From contig OX638131.1 of the NCBI GenBank assembly GCA_951804985.1, positions 43,189,121 through 43,253,120 on the forward strand: a stretch of 64,000 nt of DNA, given 5' to 3'. Origin of the DNA: Dryomyza anilis (Eukaryota; Arthropoda; Insecta; Diptera; Dryomyzidae). Shown one piece after another: positions 10,806 through 20,392 of the stretch. Every line of letters starts with the position of its first letter. Within the stretch, counting starts at the first letter, position 1. Made by a program: the position numbers and the translations under genes. The notes beneath the pieces are model-generated. The model was not told where the DNA came from. It did not search any database and saw only the letters and a program-made list of their open reading frames with translations.

Positions 10806-11045
10806 ATGTCGTTTCAGAGGTATTCTAATCTATTAAATGACCTGATACCTAAATGTATGGCTAATAATTCAAAAGCATGGGTGTTGAGATATTTCTTCCC
10901 AAAATTTCGATCAAGTTATAATGGCCTTTCATCTTTGGAAACTAAAATTAATTCTTATGTCGTATTAAAGATCTTTCAAACGATAGCTGAACTGCATCCT
11001 GGGGTTCCGCAAGGGACATTCGTACATTTAAAACTTACGATATCT
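10806..11045 (+). pseudogene. Possible retrotransposon RT remnant
   Basis: An 80-codon open frame ends in LHPGVPQGTFVH. GVPQG is the invariant core of an RT block in jockey-like LINEs (usually followed by S-x-L-G-P). The preceding residues do not match strongly, and the frame stops soon after. It may be a small fragment of such an element or a coincidence, hence the low confidence. Confidence 0.3.
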
Positions 11046-11099
11046 TGAAGACAAATTAATGTATTTTCTTTTGTGCAAGTAGTATTGACTAAACATTTG

Positions 11100-11780
11100 G
11101 AGAAAGTTTAAAAGATATAAATTAAATAGTGTTCGTTCCGTACGGGACAAAAACGGAAGGGCATGTCGAGGTTCATATCGAAATTTCAAAAAATCAGCGA
11201 ATTTTGCATGGAAAATATTGTTTGTATTATTTTCAAAATTCAAGCTAAAATCATGTGCTTTCTTTTTACACACGCATTATGTTCCTAAAATTTAAAGAAA
11301 TTTAAAATATAAAATTTAAATTTAAAATAGAAAAAAAAATAATTTAGAGAAAAATTCCTGATAGTACAAAAAAATTCAGCATATAAATTCTTTAATATTT
11401 TTTTCTAAAAATACTTTTTGCGTACACTATATTTTATTGTATTATCTAGGAATATAGCAGAGACAATTTAATTTATTTTTGTGTATATACTTTGTTCATA
11501 AAAATTATAGTTATTTCGTAATAAATTACAGAAAGCACTACGATTTTTTGCTTAAAAAAATTGTCTATATCTGACCATATTAATAATCATTATAACGAAA
11601 TGAAAAGTGATGTACGATTCGAATTTCCAGATATTTGTCAAGTTTTCTATTATTTTTGACTATTTTTAAGATTTTATTATTTTTTTTTTTAATTTTTTAT
11701 ATTGTGGTTTTTAACTTTTGGTATTCAAAGTTCCGGACGGGACAGATTTCAATCAGCTTTTAAAATTTGTCTAATATTAC
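11100..11780 (-). repeat. Dispersed repeat family C (GTTCCGKACGGGACA motif)
   Basis: Contains GTTCCGTACGGGACA near 11131 and GTTCCGGACGGGACA near 11730. On the minus strand the block ATATGAACCTCGACATGC then GTCCCGTACGGAACG is collinear with 59600-59640, and a third copy occurs near 47860. The interior is very AT-rich and shows no coding capacity. Confidence 0.55.
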
Positions 11781-11862
11781 TAGGAGATCGATGTTTACAT
11801 TTTTGAAAATGACGAGGAAATTCAGATTTAGTATCAGAGGATTTAACTCTTTAAAAAATGTG

Positions 11863-12251
11863 TACACTCAGAGGAAAAACACATTTTAAAATCAAGCACA
11901 GTCATAGTTGTTTTTAAAATTTTCAACTTTTGGTCATACAACCATGTTTTAACAATGCAAAATTTTAATACTAGGTTGAAATACATCGAATCAAAAATTA
12001 AAACTTTAAATTAAAAATGCATTTCCAATTTTAAGTTGCAGCAATCTAATATCAAGAGTGGACCAACTTTGATTTAAGATTATATCAACTTTAAAAAAAA
12101 ATTAAAAATGCAACGCGTTCTCATTTCAATCTTAAATCAACGTTGTTCGTTGGTGAATTAAAAAATATCAACCTTACTCGACTTTCATGACGGCTTTTGC
12201 TTGATTTAAGGTGGTTTTTGCTTGATTTTACAATGTTTTTCCCTGAGTGTA
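11863..12251. mobile_element. MITE-like element, about 35-bp terminal inverted repeats
   Basis: The left end TACACTCAGAGGAAAAACAC and the right end (read on the minus strand) TACACTCAGGGAAAAACATT are inverted repeats that stay similar for about 35 bp, to TTTTAAAATCAAG and TTGTAAAATCAAG. Total length is 389 bp. A TA flank on each side would fit a TA target duplication as in Tc1/mariner-type elements. No transposase is present. Confidence 0.7.
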
Positions 12252-12365
12252 AGTTTAAAATAATAATAAATATTTTTTTGGTTCCGGAAGAGAGGACCTT
12301 ATACAAAAATCAACATTTTTCCGTTATTTTAATTTAAATAATAATTTTTAATTAGAAATATAAAT

Positions 12366-12641
12366 GGCGCAAAACGCAGCCTATCACCTGACATTTATAC
12401 ACATTCTTCAACATATATTGCTCCGAAAACATATGAAATCAAATGCTTTTAATATTTTTTATAAACACTTTTGTGCTAAGATTTCCTATGTATATAAAAA
12501 TGTTTGTATGCCTTGTTATTTAGGAGTTATGAACTTTTAAAATTGTTTGCTACGTTTCATCAAATGATGAAACTGCGTATAAATGTCATGTGAAAATGAA
12601 AAATGCGCTTAAATGTCAGGTGATAGACTGCGTTTTGGGCC
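12366..12641. mobile_element. MITE-like element, 32-bp terminal inverted repeats
   Basis: Left: GGCGCAAAACGCAGCCTATC then ACCTGACATTTA. Right on the minus strand: GGCCCAAAACGCAGTCTATC then ACCTGACATTTA. Two mismatches separate these 32-bp arms of a 276-bp element. Flanking AT on each side is the only target-duplication candidate, and the superfamily is not assigned. Confidence 0.75.
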
Positions 12642-13177
12642 ATATTCATGCTGTCTGTATTTATTTCGTAAAATACACGAAAGCTTTTTGTAAATTTTTG
12701 ATAAAATTACGAATATTAATTGTTTATTTTACGAAACTATTCGTAGATTTTATATATGAAAGCCATTTAAAATGAAGCTTCGTAATTTGTTGAATGTTTG
12801 TGTACCTTTTCATGAATATATTCGTACATTTTACGAAAGTATTTATATTTTTGGCGATAGCATTGGTTAGTTTTATGAAACATATGAAACATTTTACGAA
12901 TCTTTTGTAAAATACAAGAATACTTTGTTTTAAAAAAAATAACTGACGATGAAACGACGATTGACTTTAAAACTGTATTTTATAACTATTTGATATTCTA
13001 CGAATTATTTGTGTATTTTACGAAATTAAAAATTACGAAAAAATATTGTAGTAATGTAACTTTATGAGTGTTTTTTATGGTATTCCGTTAACGTAATGGA
13101 ATATTGCGTTCAGATTTTTAGATCCACGCATTTCAAAGATTTGAGCATTTTGAATTTTTAGGTCATTTTGGAAATGC
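12642..13177. repeat. Stretch with recurrent TTTTACGAA words
   Basis: TTTTACGAA or its complement TTCGTAAAA, or one-base variants, recurs more than eight times between about 12668 and 13035 in both orientations, in otherwise AT-rich DNA. It could be a degenerate minisatellite or part of an unrecognised element. No gene is seen. Confidence 0.5.
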
Positions 13178-13401
13178 TACACCCAGAAAAAAATTCGCTC
13201 AAATCCCATTAAAATTGGTCAATAGGACAATTATTGATTTAATAGTATACAAAAAATAAAAATTTTCATATAAACTCAATGGCAATGTCATGGTATTTTC
13301 TAGTATTTAATGGTATTTTCCGATTAAAATAATAATTTATCCTATTGAATATTTTTAATAGTAAAAAACTATTATTTATATAGTATTTTTTTCTGGGTGT
13401 A
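13178..13401 (+). mobile_element. MITE-like element, family M, complete copy
   Basis: A 224-bp element bounded by TACACCCAGAAAAAAATT and AATTTTTTTCTGGGTGTA-like ends (16-bp terminal inverted repeats). The inner arms are also partly inverted: GGTCAATAGGACAATTATTG on the left against AATAATTTATCCTATTGA on the right. TA at each border fits a TA target site. This is the best reference copy for the family in this window. Confidence 0.75.
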
Positions 13402-15284
13402 TATATAAACCTTTTTTTTTTGAGAGAAACTTATATAAATTAAACCACCTTAATGGTTTTTTAACTATTCTTTCTCTTTTAAAGGAACCATAAATGTGAG
13501 AATTTAAATATTTTGAATATTTCTTAGTTTAATATAGTTTAATATAAATCTGCAAGTCCTGATATTAAAACCAATAATCTATAGAAAAACAATAGCTGTA
13601 TTTTATCATACTTAAAATGATTCAAATTGAAATTCATTTCAAATATTATACGACAAGCATTAACAACAATTAAACCAACATGGATGGCAGCTGGTTCAAT
13701 TCATTTGATCTACAAATTTTGTTGTTGTGAAATTAGTTTACAAGTTTTCTAGTGTTTGCTACTGTTCAAAAGATGTCGCAGCAATCAATTTTGGTGACAG
13801 TTTTTTAAATTGAGTACCAGAACAGTCAAACTGGTTTAAAAAAAAGTGTTTTTAAAATATCTTAAAAAGTTTTAATGCTCAGTCAGGGAACCATGATTCA
13901 ACTAATGGACCCCACAAGTCCCATACCAGCACTTTCGGGCATTCTTCGCTGCAATCATCAAAGAAATTCCGCTTTAAACCGGATATTGTATCCACACAAA
14001 CTGAAAATGTTTTATCATTGTTTAAGAACTCGAAACAAAAGAATGTCCTGCAAGATGCTATCACTGCATTTGTTCGTTCAATCATTCTTGCGTTCATTAT
14101 CCTGTTGCATTAGTGTTGATTCATGTTGACCACTTAAGTAGCAATTACTATACAGTGATCCCCAATTAAATTGTCAAATTTCCATTCAATGAAATATCGT
14201 TACATCAAGATTAACCATAAAAGAACCCAAAATTTTTGACCTAACTTGCCAGTCATTTTGAGTGTTTTTATTTTCATGTCGGATATTATGATAAATGCAT
14301 GAAATGAAATGTAATAAAATGTTGATAAACTTTTGTATAAATTTCCCATTCCTGTTTTAGAAAATGCTGTTAAGCCAAAAAAGAAAAAACCAATTGTATT
14401 TTTCAAACAATTTTTCATTTACTCTGCCTCAATTATAAATTTGACTAAAAGTTATAAAAATTTAATAAAAAATCTAAGTATGCAATTAAATAGCATCATT
14501 TACGATCAACAGAGTTACGATACGTAAAATATTCAAAATTTCAAAAAATTTGTATTCATTACAATCAGATATTAGAGTAGGTAAATAATATATTTTTCTC
14601 ACAGTACATTTTATAAATTTTTAAAATACAAAATACCCCGGACGGCAAACACGGCATCTTTTAAGCTGGAAATCAATGGGATTTCGGAAAAGAAAGCCAG
14701 AGTTTGTATGTAAAGCTGCTTTTTGTCTGCGCTAGAACAGAAAAAAAACTGTGTACATATAAAAAAATGTTAATCAATACAACAAATTTTTAATTGAAAC
14801 TCAGCCGAAGTAACTTTTAATTGTATTGAAGTCAATATTCGTAATAATGAGATGTCGTTCATTGATGAACATTTTACAACTTTTTTTTTGTTATATTGAT
14901 ATTAAAGTTGTTATATTTATTAAATGTTTAATAGAGAATTTAATGATCATTAATTACTAAATAACATCAATTAAAAATTTATTACGAATAACCTTTTTGT
15001 TTAATAGAAATTTATCTTTTGTAAAACCAATTAAAGTTTGTTTTACTTTGATATTATTTTTAATTGGAATAAATAAATTGAGGCCATTTTTATATTCTGG
15101 CCATTTAGTTAATATTTCCTGCGTCGATTTTTATTCAAGAATTTACAGAAACCGATATTGGTTACATCGTTCACATATTCTGCGAATTCATGAGCGGCTA
15201 TACGGTCATTTCTAAGACGGCCAAAAAATACTCTACGTTGCGAAAATATAAACACAAGCTAAATGAAAAACATAAGAAAAAATA
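13402..15284. other. AT-rich spacer, no gene recognised
   Basis: 13433-13500 (ACCACCTTAATGGTTTTTTAAC) recurs in diverged form near 54715. 13880-14100 is GC-richer with an open frame on each strand, but neither translation resembles a known domain. 14631-14735 is a short GC-richer block of unknown origin. No gene is supported. Confidence 0.45.
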
Positions 15285-15596
15285 GCACACGGCCCAGAAT
15301 TGCATTTTAGCATAATAAATATATAAATATACAAAAAAAATCGACTTTACAATTTTATATTTTCAAAACCACTTTAGATATTTAACGGATTTCAGTTTAT
15401 GATTTATGTGTTAATTGTTTAAAAAGGGCCCGTACAAAAAATAAATCTCAACTTTACGGATTTTTATCTCCAAAACCATTAAAGATACAAACTCCATTTT
15501 TTAAACTTAAGTTCTCTCAAGTTCTCACTTTTCGAAAATCAGTTGAGTGAAAATACTAAATTTCACCCGATTTAGGAGCGTTTGTGAACACTGTGC
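15285..15596. mobile_element. Transib-like nonautonomous element, decayed second copy
   Basis: The right end AAATTTCACCCGATTTAGGAG, then CGTTTGTGAACACTGTG at 15596, matches the right terminal repeat of the element at 18435-19007. The internal TTTTTATCTCMAWAACCATKAA block is shared as well. The left end (CACACGGCCCAGAATTGCAT) is only weakly similar, and no matching target duplication is seen. Confidence 0.5.
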
Positions 15597-16581
15597 TATA
15601 GAAAACTAGTTGTTCTAAATATTTTAAATGCAGTTTATGTTTCATTTTCAATTTTTAAGACTAATTTAAATATATAAATAAATGCTAATATTTCTACACG
15701 TTCCCAGCCTGTAGCGTCTCTCAGGTTTTGGATGTCCCGAACTAACTTCAATAAAAATGAGTTCGATATCGTAGCTTTATCAATTCTAATTTTTTTTTTT
15801 TTAATTGCTCGTTTTATTTATATGATAAGATATGACTTTTGACATCTCGAAACAGTCTTGGAGCGATATCGAATCGAATGACTTGTAAACATTTGATATA
15901 AATTCGAAAGAGCAACGAGATCTATCAGATTCACGTGTTTTTTGCATAATGTAAATATGAATTATAGAAATAAAAAAAAAAAACTTTAACCGATATAACA
16001 ACCACATAGTTTTTTGTTCTCAGAGTGAGTTCAAGAACTATTTGAGGCTTCGAAGAGCTTCGAGATATGCCAGTCTGACGATTCGATATCGTTTCGAGAC
16101 TGATTCTAGATGTCCAGGAATTAATTCGACCTTGATTACGATTTCGTATCTATACACGCAGGAAAAAATGTAATTGGATATGTATGAACTCAAATATAAT
16201 TTGTTCTTAAAAACCAATTAAAAAATTAGTTTAGATGTAATTATAATATGTAATATGTGATTATAATTATTTAAGCCATATACATATTTTATTTGCAGCT
16301 TCATTATATCATAATTATGTTTGCATAAAAAAATATAATATGTTTTGATATAAATATATTATATTTGCATAAACTTTGTATATATCGTTGTCTCTTTTTC
16401 ACTCATATAATATTTGCATGCGAGATAGATAAAATTGAGAGCACAATACCGAAGTCTTAATTTGCTGTGCCTGTTAAACAGTCTTAAATAAGTAAGTAGA
16501 AAAAATGTTAAAAATTAAACATATATTTGCAAATTAAACAGCAAAGTAAATTATCTGAGCGAAAGAAAAGAACGCGCTTTT
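15597..16581. other. AT-rich spacer with CGATATCG words
   Basis: GATATCG/CGATATC words occur at about 15765, 15868 and 16085 in decayed repeat DNA, with similar phrases at 17.8-18.0 kb. From 16.15 to 16.58 kb it resembles the CATATTAT-rich old repeat. No gene is seen. Confidence 0.4.
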
Positions 16582-17300
16582 TATACCCTACACTAAAAGT
16601 GAAAGGGTATATTCAGTTTGGTACGCCGTTCGTAACACCCATAAGGAAGCATCTCCGGTATGGAAAAGTATATATATTCTTGATCAGCATGACCTCCTGA
16701 GTCGATTTAGCGATGTTCGTCTGTCCGTCTGTCCGTCTGTCTGTCTGTCTGTCTGTCTGTTGAAATCACGATTACAGAAAAAATAGAAGAGCTAGAGCAA
16801 TGAAACTTTAGATTTGGAGTACTTACATATCTGAGCTATCTGAACAATTTGGCATGCCCGGTCAATTGTAACCTGAGAACCGACCACTTATGTTAAAATA
16901 CCTCGTATAAAATTTATATCTACAGATCAATTTTACTGTATACGTGCTTAGGAAAATTTTTTTTGGTCAAATATATATTGACTCATGTTTAAATACATGA
17001 AAATAATGGTTTCCGGCGAAACGACTTGTGGTTCCAAAAAAAAAAAAGTGAAATTCGGTACACCTACCCATTTGTTAATACGGGTATTAAATGAATGGAA
17101 ATTCTTCAGCGATTGAAAGTTTGTATTTATTTTCAGGATTCGTATACCCTGGTGACCTATATACCATTTTTAATGGTAACCACACATATGTGTAGGGTAT
17201 TTATAGTCGGCTTAGACCGACTATAATATTGGCAATCCTAACTATCATACTTAAACCTACTTTAAAATTTTCCATGTGATCTAACCTTCCCAACTGGTTA
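16582..17300 (+). mobile_element. Mini-me-like element, B type, full-length copy
   Basis: Begins with the hairpin TATACCCT ... AGGGTATA, followed by TTCAGTTTGGTACGCCGTTC, the TATATATATTCTTGATCAGC core and a (GTCY)n tract at about 16718-16760. It ends with the TATAGTCGGCTTAGACCGAC hairpin and TTCCCAACTGGTTA. Compared with 50634-51364 it is collinear throughout. It shares both ends with the A type but has a different middle. Noncoding. Confidence 0.85.
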
Positions 17301-18082
17301 AGTGTATAATAGTTACATCTCATCAGCCAAACATAATTTGCTTTGAAAATCAATTTGCGTATAATTTGATATTTTACAATTTGCTTTGTTTTTTTTTATT
17401 TTTTGCTCAATATATAATTAAACTATATTTTCTGTATTTTCAGCACCCGTGCTTGTGCACATGTACTGGATAAAGTTCTCAACATCTAGATCACCCACGA
17501 CAAGGCCACCCCCGACAAGGCTGGGGCTTCTTGTGCTGAAGATGGCGCAATACATTATGATTCTTTGTTTCAAATATTATTGAATTAATTATATTTAGAT
17601 CCAAATAAAAAAATGTTTGATCCAAACAAAAGTTTTCATTGCATATAAAGAAAATGTTGTTGATGCAAAAACCCACATAAATATATAAATATAATGTTTA
17701 GAGCCAAGCATATTATCTTTGGAATATACAATTTTCTATTTTCATGCAAACATATTATGTTTAGAGCCAAACATATTATGTTTACATTATCCCCAATATA
17801 TTATATTTGCAGGGTTCTACAAATATATACGTTTTTTCCCATCGCATCGAATATCGAGATTGATTCAAAAAACATTGCATTATCGATGTGATAAATATTT
17901 AAATATCGTATCTTTTCCTTAAATTTTATTGCAACGAGATCGAACTTTTTTATCGCAGTTAGTTTGAGAAAATTTCGATCATCGAAAGCTCCGAGTCGTG
18001 CCAGACTCGGTGGGTTTTTTTTTATTTAATGTCGGTTCAATTTTATGAAATGTCTCGTACCGAAAAAAAAATCGACAGAACG
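17301..18082. other. Spacer flanking the B-type element, no gene
   Basis: Continues the CATATTATGTTT-rich repeat interrupted by the mini-me-like element: GAGCCAAACATATTATGTTT-like words occur at 17700-17790. A small GC-richer patch, CACGACAAGGCCACCCCCGA, lies at 17491-17530. No gene. Confidence 0.4.
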
Positions 18083-18160
18083 CATCGATATCTACTAACC
18101 ATATCGATATCGTTACGATAAAGTTTTGTGACACTTTATCGTTTTATTTCGATAATTAGA
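18083..18160. promoter_or_regulatory. Cluster of CGATA motifs (candidate BEAF-32/DREF sites)
   Basis: About seven CGATA/TATCG pentamers fall in 80 bp: CATCGATAT, ATATCGATATCG, TTACGATAA, TTTATCG and TTCGATAAT. In Drosophila, BEAF-32 binds clustered CGATA and DREF binds TATCGATA, often at domain boundaries. The cluster lies just 3' of dpp. Function is inferred from the motif only. Confidence 0.35.
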
Positions 18161-18434
18161 TCTAAACTCAGATAATTGTATTCTGCTTAGAATATTTTTG
18201 ACATATATTTTATTTAGGATGTAATGATAAAAATCATTTATAGTTACCAAGATCATAGTCCAAACTCAAGATATCTATGGTGAGGTTTCAAAGAAAGTTC
18301 TGGGAAAAATACAAAACAAAGACAATAACATTCAGAATGCACAAAAATCAATGGAATGTCTTCAACCTATCTATGAACAAGGAAAGTTTTCGGTTTAGAT
18401 ATGGATCTGGTTGGTCTATGTGAGGCTTACGCCG
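18161..18434. other. Spacer left of the Transib-like element, no gene
   Basis: No coding or repeat family recognised. The target-site copy CGCCG for the next element is at 18430-18434. Confidence 0.45.
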
Positions 18435-19007
18435 CACAGTGTGCCCAAATGCTCTTAAATCGGGTGAAATTCAGTATTTTCGGAACCACTTAACCGATTT
18501 TATGTATGCGTAAAAGTCCAATTTTCAAAAAATTAAAAAATTGAAAATAAAAAAAAATCGAATTTACTTTTTTATATTTACTAAAAACGGTTTTCAGTGT
18601 ATTATTTATTTATTAATTGTTTATAAAAGTCCCATACACATATTTTGATTTCATGTATAAATATGTAAAGTAAAGTCTTCAAAAATTTAAAAAAAAATCA
18701 TGTTCCAGTCTGTATCTTTAAAACTAATCAAGATATTTTCTTATGTAAGCACATTTTCTTTAGATCTCAATGTAAGCTTTTTATAAATAAAAGAATTTTG
18801 AAAATCAGATAACTTTTGGATTTTTTTACAATTTTTGAAAGATTTTTCATGAAAAAAATGCCAAATTTACTGATTTTTATCTCAATAACCATGAAAGATA
18901 CAAACTTAAGTTCTCTCTATACAAACTTTTTAAATTTTTAAAATCGGTTGAGTGGTTCCGAAAATACTGAATTTCACCAGATTTAAGAGCGTTTGGGCAC
19001 ACTGTGC
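18435..19007. mobile_element. Transib-like nonautonomous DNA transposon
   Basis: A 573-bp element with about 72-bp terminal inverted repeats. The left end starts CACAGTGTGCCCAAATGCTC, and the right end on the minus strand starts CACAGTGTGCCCAAACGCTC. Both continue through TTAAATCKGGTGAAATTCAG to CCACTYAACCGATTTT. CGCCG lies immediately outside each end (18430-18434 and 19008-19012), a perfect 5-bp target duplication. The CACAGTG terminus and the GC-rich 5-bp duplication are the known signature of Transib elements, whose transposase is the relative of RAG1. No transposase is encoded, so it would depend on an autonomous element. Two overlapping AATAAA signals on the minus strand (18605-18614) lie inside it. 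Confidence 0.85.
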
Positions 19008-20392
19008 GCCGTCAGCCTATATTAATAAACTTCGTCAACTGTGATGATGCTTGCAAAAAACTGAAATTTATATAAGTCCATATTACCTCAATTATTAAAA
19101 AATAAAAACAAAATTTGATTTTCTTATGTAAAAATTCTTTATATTTTTTCTATCATCATTTCTTTTCTCAATATTTATAAATAAATAAAATGTGTTTGTT
19201 GTTGTGTGAGTGTTTATAACATTTTGTTCACTTAAACATAATAGTATTTTATAATATAAAAACATACTCTCGTGTTCTTCGCATACTCGTTAAATATAAT
19301 ATATAGGTATAGATACAGTAGGAGTAACCTTATCAACTAGGTTTTGCTTTAAATTAGTACATGCGAATTCCTCCGAATTCATTACAACTAAATACATTAT
19401 TATCAAATAATTACATACAGATCCGATCCTTGCGTAAATTAAGGATGCTTCAGAGATTACATTACATATATATAAAATAACTATATATATAGTTTACACA
19501 TACAAAACTAGTTTATACAACATTTGGAGAGGCTCAGTGTGAGAGGGAGTTCGAGTGTTGCGTTTCGAGATTCGAATGTCGAGTGTCGATTGTCGAGGTT
19601 CCCAATACCGACGAAACACTTTTCAATTTTTCTTTCAACTATGATTCACAATACATAATCATATTTTTACACAATAAAAAATACATCTTTAACAAAACAA
19701 CTTTAAATTAGAATAAACTTAAATTAAAAAATTTATACAATTTGTTCAGTTGCATCGGTCGGTCGATCGATCGTTCTAGTTCCTGTTGTGGGTCAGATGG
19801 ATGTGAACGGCTCCTGACTGGTGGCTGCGGCGGATGCGGGGGTTGTGGATGTGAGTATGGCGCAGGTGCAGTAGCTGACGCAGACGCTGACAGGGGCGTG
19901 GCAACAAATGACGACGAACGGCGGCAACGATTTCAGGGCAAGCAGTTTAGGTACATTGCGGCTTGGCTAACGTGACAGCGACCATGACAGCTGTCAACGT
20001 TTCTGACAGCCAAGCTGTCAAATGTGACAGCCGTTAATGCAGCTGCAGCTGCTGCCTCTGCTGACTTTATAGTCTAAAATTTACACTTAAAATTCAAAAT
20101 TCAGTCCATTTTTTGCGTTTGCTTAATTTTTTGTTAAACTTAATAAAGCGTTGGCTGCTTTCTCATCTTCTCGGTTCTACTATATTTGATAAATCTAGCA
20201 TTTTATGCTCTCTCTCTCGCTCGACCTTGGTTCGCTCACGCTGTGGTGCTCGTCAAGGTGCTCAGGCCGATGACGTTCGCTGGGTCGCGGTTTTCTTGCG
20301 CACAGCACTTTGACAGTTTGGCAGTCGCTGTGGCCGCAGATTTGCTTGTATCCCTCGCTTACGCTTCGTGTACGGCGCGCGTTCGCGAATTT
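19008..20392 (-). other. dpp 3' UTR and 3' flank
   Basis: Directly downstream of the dpp stop codon on the minus strand. I see no canonical AATAAA on this strand between 19008 and 20392, only variants such as TATAAA (about 19209, 19250 and 19730). An AU-rich ATTTATTTATAAATA lies near 19170 on the minus strand. 19530-19600 has repeated TCGAGTGT-like words. The part nearest the gene (19740-20390) is GC-richer and includes a TGACAG cluster. The extent of the mRNA cannot be fixed from sequence. Confidence 0.6.
19973..20030. promoter_or_regulatory. Cluster of six TGACAG motifs with a TGACAGCTGTCA palindrome
   Basis: TGACAG occurs at 19973-19978, 19985-19990, 20004-20009 and 20025-20030. Its complement CTGTCA occurs at 19991-19996 and 20015-20020, so 19985-19996 is a perfect 12-bp palindrome. 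A further TGACAG is at 20311-20316. TGACAG is the core site of TALE homeodomain proteins (Homothorax/Meis, TGIF-type Vismay/Achintya), and the palindrome is the TGIF/Meis dimer site. It lies in the presumptive 3' UTR or 3' flank of dpp. In RNA the inverted copies could also fold into a hairpin. Confidence 0.5.

Noticed and set aside
10806..11045. Treating the GVPQG-bearing frame as a functional reverse transcriptase
   Set aside because: Only one short motif matches, the frame is 80 codons, and no catalytic region is present. It is kept only as a low-confidence remnant.
13875..14129. Overlapping open frames on both strands in a GC-richer patch
   Set aside because: Neither translation shows a recognisable domain. 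It could be a decayed element, but there is not enough to call it.
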